The notes below the pieces were generated by a model that saw only the letters and a list, made by a program, of their open reading frames with translations, was not told where the DNA came from and searched no databases. A DNA stretch of 64,000 bases from Pseudotamlana agarivorans (GTDB lineage Bacteria > Bacteroidota > Bacteroidia > Flavobacteriales > Flavobacteriaceae), in NCBI RefSeq assembly GCF_018860245.1, contig NZ_JAHKPD010000013.1:124001-188000 (forward strand), read 5' to 3'. Below are positions 54,247-63,084 of this stretch, piece by piece. The first letter of the stretch is position 1, and each line of letters begins with the position of its first letter. The position numbers and the translations under genes are program-made.

Positions 54247-57200
54247 ATGAAAAAAAAAATTACATTCATTACCATTAAAAAAGATTGGGTTTTTATATCA
54301 AAAACAGGAATTTTTTTGTTTATGGTTTTACTTCATAATTTGGCGCAAGCTCAGGTGTTTTACAATGACACTGATGCGCACTTGATTAATTCTATAGAAG
54401 GTAGTGCCACTTGGACTCAAAGTGGAAACGGAGATTTTCTATATGATAACAATGGAGTTGTTGCATCTCAAAGAGCGATGCTGTACTCACAAAACGCCTA
54501 TCAATCAGAGGATGGTTTTAAATTAACTATAGAATATACTTCAGGGTCTATAGAAGATGATGAGTCAAATAATTTTTCCTTCGGATTAATTAGTGATGAA
54601 ACAGATTTATCAACGTATTCAGCATTTAATCCGTTTAAAACAGAAACGTCTGTTTACAGTGTTGGGGTTAATTTGACAACCGATGGTGATGCCACAGCAA
54701 GAGGTATGAATTTTACTAACGCTTCAAACCGTATCACTTTAGATCAATCGGGATCCAGAGCGCAATTTGATGCAGGAAAAACGACTAAAGTAACGTTTGA
54801 AATAGGAATAGGTGGTTATTGGTCTTATCGCATTAATGATGTTTATGAAAATTCTGGAGTCCTGTTAGAAGGTTTTGATTTGAGTAAGAATTTTCATGTC
54901 GTTGTTTATGGTCAAGACGATAATGGTGGTGAAAAGTCTATTCAGTCCATTCAATTAGAAAAAAGATATGCTGCTGGAGAACGAGCTACTCATATTAGAG
55001 GAACTTGGAATTCAGAAATTCATGTGAGTTTATTGGATGACAGGATAAAAAACCTTAAAACTTTAGACCGTTTAGGTGTGAGCTTTACAAACGGAGCTGT
55101 TTTATCGGCGGAACATAAAGTGCCGCATAAATTATTTGATATGCTAGCTGGCGGAGATGCCGTAGCACCTGCTTGGGGAGATTTAAATTCAGATTCTCCA
55201 GATCACGATAATCTGATTGAAGATATTATGAAAATTAAAGAGGCTGGGTTTAATGTGAAGGCCTATACAAATTCTGAAAATTTTGTTGGTCCAAATGCAG
55301 ATTACCTTCAGCCTTTCGTGGATAGTTGGATGGCATATTGCGATAACGACCCAGAAGTACAAGCATTTATTAACAGTCAACCTTACCATACGGGTATATG
55401 GAATAGTACGACTCAGCAATACGAAGATGCTACAGCTACTTATCCATTGAGAAAGTATATGTTTTGTTACGCAGAGTTCTTTCTAAAAGATTATGCCCTG
55501 CGCTATGGTGAACATTTTGATTCTTGGATTTTTGATGACGGAGGCACCATGGAGCAAATGGGCGATAATGCAACAAGTGGGGTAATAGAAGAACAAAGAA
55601 TATATCAAGCTTATGCGAATGCTGTACATGCAGGAAACCCAGATATTCCAATTGCTTTTAATAATAGTAGAAGTACCGTAAATTATGATTCTTACCCTTT
55701 TGCTCATGCTGTTAGGTTTGAAGATTTCACCTTCGGACACGCTTTTGGTGGGAATAACAATCATGCCGAAAAAGTAACAGGAAACCAATTTAATAGTAAC
55801 TATAAACATGTAACGCGCATGACACTAACCAATGGGTATGTGCATGATGGTGGAAATTGGACTTGGGATGATAAAATTGTTGGTAATTTTCATTCTAAAT
55901 TATCAACAACAGCCTGGAAATATGGCGCTACACAAGCTTGGGAACAAGACGATTTTAACCAATGGAACTTAGAGGCCGTTCAAGCAGGTGGATCCATGAC
56001 CTGGGGTGGGTCTTTTAACCGAGCAGAAACTTCAATTTATGATTGGGTTTATGTACTACTAGAAGGGTTGGATAATTACCTTATGGCTAATGAAAATCCA
56101 GGGCCACCAAATTGGTCTCGTGCTTATACACTTTTACCTCCAGCTTATATTGGACAGGCTTATCAGCATACCTTAATTGAAGGTGAAGATTTTTGGGATC
56201 CAGAAGGTGACGCTATTAGTGCCGTATTACCAATTACAAATGCACCATCATGGTTAACTATTACAGAAGACGCTTCAAATCCTGGACATTGGATATTGAG
56301 TGGTGTACCGGATGAAGCTTCAGAAACTTTACATCAATTTGAATTACAAGCTACAGATGCTAATAGTGAAAGCGGCGTGAGATCTGTTGAATTACAAGTA
56401 AATAAAGCAAATACTTCTTTGACAGACCCAGGTGATGGTACGCCAGTTTGGGTATCAGATGTAATAGATGTTGAGCTGCCTAAATTCGAGCAATTAGCAT
56501 ACACTTTAACACGTGGTGTAGAGTTTGAAGATTTTGATGGAGATGCACTTACTATTAGTATATTGAGTGGTGCCTCTTGGGTAACATTACAAGAAACGGC
56601 TCCAAATGTTTGGAATTTAGATGGGGTTACTGAATGTTCTGGATTGAATGAAATAGTATTAGAATTAAGCGATGGTATAAATAAAATAGAGACTACGGTG
56701 GCCATTAATGTGGTAGCCCCTCAATTTCTAGGAATGGAAATGAATACCATTCAAGGAGCATCTTGGAATCTTGAAGATGATGGTCTAGGTAATGAAACTT
56801 ATAATTTTAGTAGCCCTAGACAATATTACCGTAGAGCAGTATTGTATTCTACTGATGCTTTTCAATCTGATGAAGGTTTTGAGTTAAAAGTAAATTATGA
56901 TACAGGAATTTTAACTAATAGCGGTGCCCATAATTTTTCATTCGGCCTTGTTAGTGCAGATACAGATTTAGCGAATTATCAAGGTTTAGATCCAGTAGGG
57001 TATACTGGTTTAAATCCTTTTGCTAATGATACAAGTGTTTATAGCCTTGGCGTGAATTTAACTTTAAATCTAGGTGCTGGTTTTCAGGGTCTGAACTTTA
57101 CAGATGGAACTGCAGTTGGTAATCTAGATGTTTCTGGAACGAATGTGCAATTTGTAGATGCTAATGTCCCTACAGAAGTGGCTATTAAGATTGGTAAAAA

Positions 57201-57621
57201 TGGTGAGTGGAGTTATTCCATTGCTGGTATAGAGGAGGCTTCAGGTGTTATTTCCGGAGGTTTTGATTTAACAAAAAGCTATCACGTTGTTATTTTCGGA
57301 CAAGATGATAATGGCGGAGGAAAAACCATTCACAGTGTTTCTTTAAATACATGTTTAGATGATGGTACTTTAGGAACAGACGATTTATCTGAAGCAACAA
57401 GCTTAGATATTTACCCTAATCCTGTATCAACAACTTTTCAGATTAGAAATCAACAAGGTTCAAAAATAGAGATCTACAATTTATTAGGTGTTTTACAACA
57501 TCAAGAAGTTGTATTAAGTAATAATCATACTATAAATGCGCAAAGCTTAGTTTCAGGAATGTATCTCGTTAAGGTGATTAATGGAGATGATACCGCCGTG
57601 CGTAAAATAATAAAGCGTTAA
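54247..57621 (+). CDS. Giant GH107-like protein with flanking duplicate beta-sandwich modules
   Basis: This 1124-residue T9SS-secreted protein has a long signal peptide (ending LAQAQ, residue 36). It begins with an unrecognised beta-rich module (about 37-240; FSFGLISDETD, YSVGVNLTTDGDATARG, VVVYGQDDNGG). A GH107-like barrel follows (about 245-620) with Asp430 (FDSWIFDDGG) and His498 (FGHAFGG), then two Ig-like modules (about 623-718 and 724-823, LTDPGDGTPVW). A second copy of the first module comes next (about 831-1037; FSFGLVSADTD, YSLGVNLTLN, VVIFGQDDNGG), then the sorting domain (1053-1124). It lacks the V-A-H segment of the three other paralogs (VGN instead), so specificity may differ. 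It has its own shared-type promoter. Confidence 0.7.
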   Translation: MKKKITFITIKKDWVFISKTGIFLFMVLLHNLAQAQVFYNDTDAHLINSIEGSATWTQSGNGDFLYDNNGVVASQRAMLYSQNAYQSEDGFKLTIEYTSGSIEDDESNNFSFGLISDETDLSTYSAFNPFKTETSVYSVGVNLTTDGDATARGMNFTNASNRITLDQSGSRAQFDAGKTTKVTFEIGIGGYWSYRINDVYENSGVLLEGFDLSKNFHVVVYGQDDNGGEKSIQSIQLEKRYAAGERATHIRGTWNSEIHVSLLDDRIKNLKTLDRLGVSFTNGAVLSAEHKVPHKLFDMLAGGDAVAPAWGDLNSDSPDHDNLIEDIMKIKEAGFNVKAYTNSENFVGPNADYLQPFVDSWMAYCDNDPEVQAFINSQPYHTGIWNSTTQQYEDATATYPLRKYMFCYAEFFLKDYALRYGEHFDSWIFDDGGTMEQMGDNATSGVIEEQRIYQAYANAVHAGNPDIPIAFNNSRSTVNYDSYPFAHAVRFEDFTFGHAFGGNNNHAEKVTGNQFNSNYKHVTRMTLTNGYVHDGGNWTWDDKIVGNFHSKLSTTAWKYGATQAWEQDDFNQWNLEAVQAGGSMTWGGSFNRAETSIYDWVYVLLEGLDNYLMANENPGPPNWSRAYTLLPPAYIGQAYQHTLIEGEDFWDPEGDAISAVLPITNAPSWLTITEDASNPGHWILSGVPDEASETLHQFELQATDANSESGVRSVELQVNKANTSLTDPGDGTPVWVSDVIDVELPKFEQLAYTLTRGVEFEDFDGDALTISILSGASWVTLQETAPNVWNLDGVTECSGLNEIVLELSDGINKIETTVAINVVAPQFLGMEMNTIQGASWNLEDDGLGNETYNFSSPRQYYRRAVLYSTDAFQSDEGFELKVNYDTGILTNSGAHNFSFGLVSADTDLANYQGLDPVGYTGLNPFANDTSVYSLGVNLTLNLGAGFQGLNFTDGTAVGNLDVSGTNVQFVDANVPTEVAIKIGKNGEWSYSIAGIEEASGVISGGFDLTKSYHVVIFGQDDNGGGKTIHSVSLNTCLDDGTLGTDDLSEATSLDIYPNPVSTTFQIRNQQGSKIEIYNLLGVLQHQEVVLSNNHTINAQSLVSGMYLVKVINGDDTAVRKIIKR

Positions 57622-57658
57622 CCTTATTATTGATAAACTGAGCTAAACTTTTATAATA

Positions 57659-60600
57659 ATGAAAATAATTAACAGGATCAAAACTAAGACATGGCATTGG
57701 GCTTATACATCAAAATTAGGCGCCTTTTTATTTATGGCTTTAATCCATAACTTGACGCAAGCTCAGGTGTTTTACACCGATACAGATGCGCATATAATTA
57801 ATGCTATAGAAGGGAGTGCAACTTGGACTCAAAGTGGGAATGGGGATTTTGTATATGATAATAATGGAGCTGCCGCAACGCAAAGAGCGTTACTTTACTC
57901 GCAAAATGCATATCAATCTGCGGATGGTTTTAAATTAACCATAGAATATACTTCAGGTGCTATAGGTGATGATGAATCACATAATTTTTCCTTCGGACTA
58001 ATTAGTGATGAAACAGATTTATCTAACTATTCAGGTTTTAACCCATTTAAAACGGATACGTCGGTTTACAGTGTTGGAGTTAATTTGACCACAGATGGAG
58101 ATGCAACAGCCAGAGGACTCAATTTTACTAATGCTACCCAACGTATTACATTAGATCAATCAGGAACTAGAACACAATTTGGTGCAGGAGAAACAACTAA
58201 GGTTTTTATTGAGATTGGTGAAGGTGGTTTTTGGTCTTATTACATTAATGATGTTTATGAAGCATCAGGAGCTTTAGCCGAAGGTATTGATTTAAGTAAA
58301 AGCTATCATGTAGTTGTGTATGGTCAAGATGATAATGGGCTTGGAAAGTCAATTCAATCAATAAAATTAGAGAAACAATATGCACCAGGAGAACGTGCTG
58401 CTGATAAGCGTGGTAATTGGTCTGCGAATGTATCGTATGTTTCAGACCCAGACAAAGTGCTTAGAACTGTGGATTTATCGGGCCCAACTGGATATAATTC
58501 TGGAGCTACACAATCTCCACTTCATTATGTTCAACATAAGTTACTTGAAAAATTAGCCCTAGAAGGCGCAGATGGAAATGCCGCCCCAATTGATTTAATT
58601 ACACCGCCTTGGGGGGATTTTAATTCTGATACACCAGATAACAACTTTTACCTTGATGATATTATGGCAATTAAAGCTAAAGGTTATAAGGTTTTAGGGT
58701 ATACCAATTGTAAAAATATGATGGGGGTTAGTGGGGCAGACTATGACGAGATAGTAAGTCGTTGGAAAGCATGGTGTGATAACGATCCTGAAGCACAAGC
58801 ATTTATTAATAGTCAACCTTATCATACAGGAATTTGGAATAGAACGACCCAGCAGTATGAAGATGCAACAGCTACATTTCCAGAGAGGAAGTATATGTTT
58901 TGTTATGCAGAATTTGTTATAAAGGACTTTTCAATTAGATATAACAAACACATGAGCTCTTATCAGTTTGATGCAGCATCAACAGTAGCCTCAATTGGAG
59001 GTGATAATGCTACAAGTGGACTGATAGAAGAACAAAGAATTTATCAAGCTTTTTCGAATGCAGCACGAGCAGGAAATCCAGACCTTGCCGTTTGTTACAA
59101 TATTGGTCGAGGTTCTGTGAATTTTAATAGTTTTCCTTTTGCTCCAGCCGTAAGGTTTGAAGATTATACCTTTGGACATGCCTACGGCGGAAATACAGAT
59201 CATGGTAATAAGGCAAATGGTGCATTTGATAGAAATTACAACCATATTCTTCGTATGATGGATACCAATGGTTATGTACATGAAGGTGGTGCTTGGACTT
59301 GGGATGATAAAATTGTAGGTAATTTTCATTCTAAATTATCCACAACAGCATGGGGAACTGGACCAAACCCCGCTTGGGAAACAGATGATTTAATACAGTG
59401 GACTTCAGAAGCACTTAACGCCGGAGGTTCTATGGTTTGGTCAGGTTCATTTAATGCTGTAGAAGGAGATAATATCATGTACAGAGACTGGGCATGGGAA
59501 CAATTAAAAGCCATAGATGACTATTTAGCGGCGCATCAATACCCAAACAATCCAAACTGGGCAAAAGCATATACAGTATTGCCACCTGCATATATTGGGC
59601 AATCATACTACCATAAGCTTATAGAGGAAGTAGATTTTTGGGATCCAGAAGGGGATGATATTAGTGCCATATTGCCTATTTCAAATGCACCATCGTGGTT
59701 AACGATTACAGAAGATTCTGCAAATCCTGGTCATTGGATTTTGAGTGGTATACCTGATGAGTCTTCAGAGACTTTGCATAATTTTGAACTAGAAGCCGTT
59801 GATGCTAATAATTTTAGCGGTGTTCGTGCTGTTGAATTACAAGTTAATAAAGTTAATAGCGCCTTGACAGACCCAGGTGATGGTACGCCAGTGTGGATCT
59901 CAGATTTAATAGCAATCGATATTTTTAAATTTGAAGAATTAGATTACAGGTTAAATCGCGGATTAGTTTTTGAAGATTTCGATGGAGACAACCTTACTGT
60001 TGAGATCGTAGGTGATGCAACATGGGTAACAATAGAAGCATTATCTCCAAATGTTTGGAATTTAGGCGGGACTCCAGAATGTCTTGGTTTATATGAAATA
60101 GAATTGGCGTTAAGCGATGGTACTAATACGACCTATACCACAGTGGCTATAAATGTTGTAGAGCCTCAATTTCCTAATATGAGTATGAACTCTATTGTTG
60201 GATCAGTTTGGGATTATTCAGATGATGGTCAAGGTTCAACAATGTACACTTTTAATAGTGGTAATAGGCAATTTTGGCGTAGAGCAATACTTTATTCTAA
60301 CGAATCATTTCAATCAGATGATGGTTTTGAGCTAAAAGTAAATTATGATACAGGTATTCTAACTCAAAGTGGTGCTCATAACTTGTCATTCGGACTAATA
60401 AGCGCAGATACAGATATGGAGAATTATCAATCGGGAGCAGGTAATGTGACTCTAAATCCATTTGGTAATGATACAAGCGTGTATAGTTTTGGAGTAAATT
60501 TAACTTTAAGTTTAGGCGCTACTTTTCAAGGACTTAATTTTACAAATGAAAGCACAGTAACTAACCTAGATGTTTCAGGAACTAATGTGCAATTTGTTGA

Positions 60601-61063
60601 TGGCAATGTCCCTACAGAAGTGATTCTTAAAATAGGGGAAAACGGTGAGTGGAGTTATTCCATTGCCGGTATAGAAGAAGCTTCAGGTGTCATTTCCGGA
60701 GGCTTTGATCTTACAAAAAAATATCATGTTGTTGTTTATGGACAAGATGATGATGGTGGAGGAAAAACCATTCACAGTGTTTCTTTAAATACGTGTTTAG
60801 ATGATGGTACTTTAGGAACAGACGATTTATCTGAAGCAACAAGCTTAGATATTTACCCTAATCCTGTATCAACAACTTTTCAGATTAGAAATCAACAAGG
60901 TTCAAAAATAGAGATTTACAACTTATTAGGTGTTTTACAACATCAAGAAGATGTATTAATTAATAATCATGCAATAAATGTGCAAAGCTTAGTTTCGGGA
61001 ATGTATCTCGTTAAAGTGATTAATGGAGATGATATCGCTGTTCGCAAAATAATAAAGCGTTAG
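57659..61063 (+). CDS. Giant GH107-like protein, tandem paralog
   Basis: This 1134-residue protein is a tandem duplicate of the preceding gene with the same order: signal peptide (ending LTQAQ), module copy 1, GH107-like barrel, two Ig-like modules, module copy 2, T9SS domain. The candidate pair is Asp438 (SSYQFDAAS) and His507 (FGHAYGG). About 300 bp at the 3' ends of the two genes are almost identical in DNA, as is sequence just after the stop codons, whereas the barrels differ clearly: SSYQFDAAST here against DSWIFDDGGT. That pattern suggests recent duplication or gene conversion of the tail with diverging catalytic cores. The gap between the genes is 37 bp, so they share a transcript. Confidence 0.7.
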   Translation: MKIINRIKTKTWHWAYTSKLGAFLFMALIHNLTQAQVFYTDTDAHIINAIEGSATWTQSGNGDFVYDNNGAAATQRALLYSQNAYQSADGFKLTIEYTSGAIGDDESHNFSFGLISDETDLSNYSGFNPFKTDTSVYSVGVNLTTDGDATARGLNFTNATQRITLDQSGTRTQFGAGETTKVFIEIGEGGFWSYYINDVYEASGALAEGIDLSKSYHVVVYGQDDNGLGKSIQSIKLEKQYAPGERAADKRGNWSANVSYVSDPDKVLRTVDLSGPTGYNSGATQSPLHYVQHKLLEKLALEGADGNAAPIDLITPPWGDFNSDTPDNNFYLDDIMAIKAKGYKVLGYTNCKNMMGVSGADYDEIVSRWKAWCDNDPEAQAFINSQPYHTGIWNRTTQQYEDATATFPERKYMFCYAEFVIKDFSIRYNKHMSSYQFDAASTVASIGGDNATSGLIEEQRIYQAFSNAARAGNPDLAVCYNIGRGSVNFNSFPFAPAVRFEDYTFGHAYGGNTDHGNKANGAFDRNYNHILRMMDTNGYVHEGGAWTWDDKIVGNFHSKLSTTAWGTGPNPAWETDDLIQWTSEALNAGGSMVWSGSFNAVEGDNIMYRDWAWEQLKAIDDYLAAHQYPNNPNWAKAYTVLPPAYIGQSYYHKLIEEVDFWDPEGDDISAILPISNAPSWLTITEDSANPGHWILSGIPDESSETLHNFELEAVDANNFSGVRAVELQVNKVNSALTDPGDGTPVWISDLIAIDIFKFEELDYRLNRGLVFEDFDGDNLTVEIVGDATWVTIEALSPNVWNLGGTPECLGLYEIELALSDGTNTTYTTVAINVVEPQFPNMSMNSIVGSVWDYSDDGQGSTMYTFNSGNRQFWRRAILYSNESFQSDDGFELKVNYDTGILTQSGAHNLSFGLISADTDMENYQSGAGNVTLNPFGNDTSVYSFGVNLTLSLGATFQGLNFTNESTVTNLDVSGTNVQFVDGNVPTEVILKIGENGEWSYSIAGIEEASGVISGGFDLTKKYHVVVYGQDDDGGGKTIHSVSLNTCLDDGTLGTDDLSEATSLDIYPNPVSTTFQIRNQQGSKIEIYNLLGVLQHQEDVLINNHAINVQSLVSGMYLVKVINGDDIAVRKIIKR

Positions 61064-61124
61064 CCTTATTATTGGGTTAACTGAGCTGATTTTTTTAATC
61101 TATACATTAAATTCATGAAACTAT

Positions 61125-61153
61125 AAGCCTATTTAATCCTATTAAATGGGCTT
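61125..61153 (+). terminator. Hairpin after the giant fucanase pair
   Basis: A 13-bp stem (AAGCCTATTTAAT pairing with ATTAAATGGGCTT, one wobble) closes on a 3-base loop. The T-run after it is weak. It lies 62 bp after the stop codon, in the 222-bp gap before the sulfatase gene. Confidence 0.6.
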
Positions 61154-61288
61154 TGGATTTATAAGGATTATAAGAAGATGTACGTAGTGTTAATTGCCTA
61201 GTGTATACTTTAAGATGCGTTTGTTGTATGTAATAAGCTCATTTAAAAGAGAAAATTTGAAAACTGAACAAATATTAAAACGTTAGTG

Positions 61289-63076
61289 ATGAAAAGAAAA
61301 ATTTGGTTTTGCATCTTACTATTGTTTCATTTTAATAATGGAATAATGGCACAAGGTGAATCATTTAAAAAAAATAAACCCAACGTTGTTATTGTCATCA
61401 CCGACGATCAAGGTATGGGCGATTTGTCTTGTATGGGGAACCCATATATTAAAACTCCAACACTTGATAAGTTTTACCAAAATGCGGTACGATTCACTAA
61501 TTACCACGTGTCAACAACATGTGCGCCTAGTCGTGGGGCCTTAATGTCTGGAAGACATTCCAATCGTGTTAATGTGTTTCATACCATAACGGGGCGTTCG
61601 TTACTTTTTGAAGATGAAGTGATCCTTCCGCAGGTATTAGCTCAAAATGGTTACACAAATGGCATGTTTGGAAAATGGCATTTGGGAGATAATTACCCGT
61701 TTCGTCCTGAAGATCGAGGTTTTCATGAAGTCGTTCGCCATGGAGGTGGGGGTATTACGCAAGGGCCAGATTTCTGGTGGAATGATTATTTTGATGATAC
61801 GTTTTGGCATAACGGAAAAACAGAAGCCTACAAAGGTTACTGTACCGATGTTTTCTTTTCTGAAGCGATGCATTTTATCGAAGCTAATAAGGATAATCCT
61901 TTTTTCTGTTACATATCTACGAACGCCCCTCATGCTCCACTTAATCTGCCTCAAGAATATTTTGATATTTATAAGGGAATCGATGCTATAAATGAAAATG
62001 CGCAGCGTTTTTATGGGATGATCACTAATATTGATGACAATTTTAAATTGCTTCAAAAGAAATTAGACGATTTAAATCTAACCGACAATACCATTTTAAT
62101 TTTTACTACCGATAATGGTTCTGCGTGGGGGCGTCAAGTTTACAACGCAGGTTTAAAAGGTGGAAAAGGAAGTGTGTATGACGGCGGGCATCGTGTGCCA
62201 CTTTTTATTCGTTGGCCCAACGGAAAACTTACGGGTGGTAAAGATATTGATGCCCTAGTGGCACATTACGATTTGCTTCCCACTTTTGTAGATTTATTCG
62301 GATTAGATTTTAATCCAGAAAAATCATTAGACGGGAAAAGTTTAAAACCCCTGCTTAATGAAGCCAATCCGCAATGGGAAAACCGCATACTGTATATGGA
62401 TACCCAACGTAAACAAAATCTTTTAAAATACAGAACCTATACGGTTATGGATGATAACTGGCGCTTGGTTAATGGCAATGAATTGTACAATATCACAACA
62501 GATCTAGGGCAAACAAATAATGTGTTTGATAAAAACCCAGAAGTGGCCCAGCGATTATCTGAAGGTTATGAAGTGTGGTGGCAATCTATTAGGTCTGAAG
62601 GGCCAAACGAAAGGTATGGTTATATAAAAGTAGGTTCACCTAAGGAGAATCCGAGTCGAATATCAGCACACGATATGTTTACAGGAAAACATAATGGGGC
62701 ATGGCACCAAGATGGTGCTTCAAAAGGCGTTCAGGCCAGTGGGCGTTGGAAAATAGAATTCGTAGAAGATGGTGAATATACCATTTCATTGCGCCGATTC
62801 CCTAGAGAAAGCGGTTTGGCTATAAATGCCACTTTTCCAGGGCAAGAAAAAAGGGTAGAAATGCATAAAGTTCTTGTAGGTAGTGAGAAAGCCGATTTTG
62901 ATAATGCCTATTTGTATGTGGCGAATATTGAGAAGGAGTTAAAAATTAAACCAGGGCAAGCTGAGGTGACTTTTAAAGGCAACATACCTGCAGGAAAGTA
63001 CGATATGGAAGCGCAATTAGTCGATAAAGACGGGCGTGTGCATCCTGCCTATTATGTCTATATAGAGAAATTATAA
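61289..63076 (+). CDS. Family S1 sulfatase with C-terminal extension, secreted
   Basis: This is a formylglycine-dependent sulfatase of 595 residues. A GTG lies directly before the ATG; I chose the ATG. The signal peptide ends IMAQ. Landmarks are NVVIVITDDQGMGD, the maturation motif TCAPSRGALMSGR (Cys78; Ala in place of the Ser of the other two sulfatases), FGKWHLGD and FTTDNGSAWG. The last 150 residues or so form a beta-rich tail after the usual sulfatase end, so it is longer than the other two. It has its own leader, with a GH172 gene 8 bp downstream. It probably belongs to a different S1 subfamily and cuts another ester position. Confidence 0.93.
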   Translation: MKRKIWFCILLLFHFNNGIMAQGESFKKNKPNVVIVITDDQGMGDLSCMGNPYIKTPTLDKFYQNAVRFTNYHVSTTCAPSRGALMSGRHSNRVNVFHTITGRSLLFEDEVILPQVLAQNGYTNGMFGKWHLGDNYPFRPEDRGFHEVVRHGGGGITQGPDFWWNDYFDDTFWHNGKTEAYKGYCTDVFFSEAMHFIEANKDNPFFCYISTNAPHAPLNLPQEYFDIYKGIDAINENAQRFYGMITNIDDNFKLLQKKLDDLNLTDNTILIFTTDNGSAWGRQVYNAGLKGGKGSVYDGGHRVPLFIRWPNGKLTGGKDIDALVAHYDLLPTFVDLFGLDFNPEKSLDGKSLKPLLNEANPQWENRILYMDTQRKQNLLKYRTYTVMDDNWRLVNGNELYNITTDLGQTNNVFDKNPEVAQRLSEGYEVWWQSIRSEGPNERYGYIKVGSPKENPSRISAHDMFTGKHNGAWHQDGASKGVQASGRWKIEFVEDGEYTISLRRFPRESGLAINATFPGQEKRVEMHKVLVGSEKADFDNAYLYVANIEKELKIKPGQAEVTFKGNIPAGKYDMEAQLVDKDGRVHPAYYVYIEKL

Positions 63077-63084
63077 TAATATTT

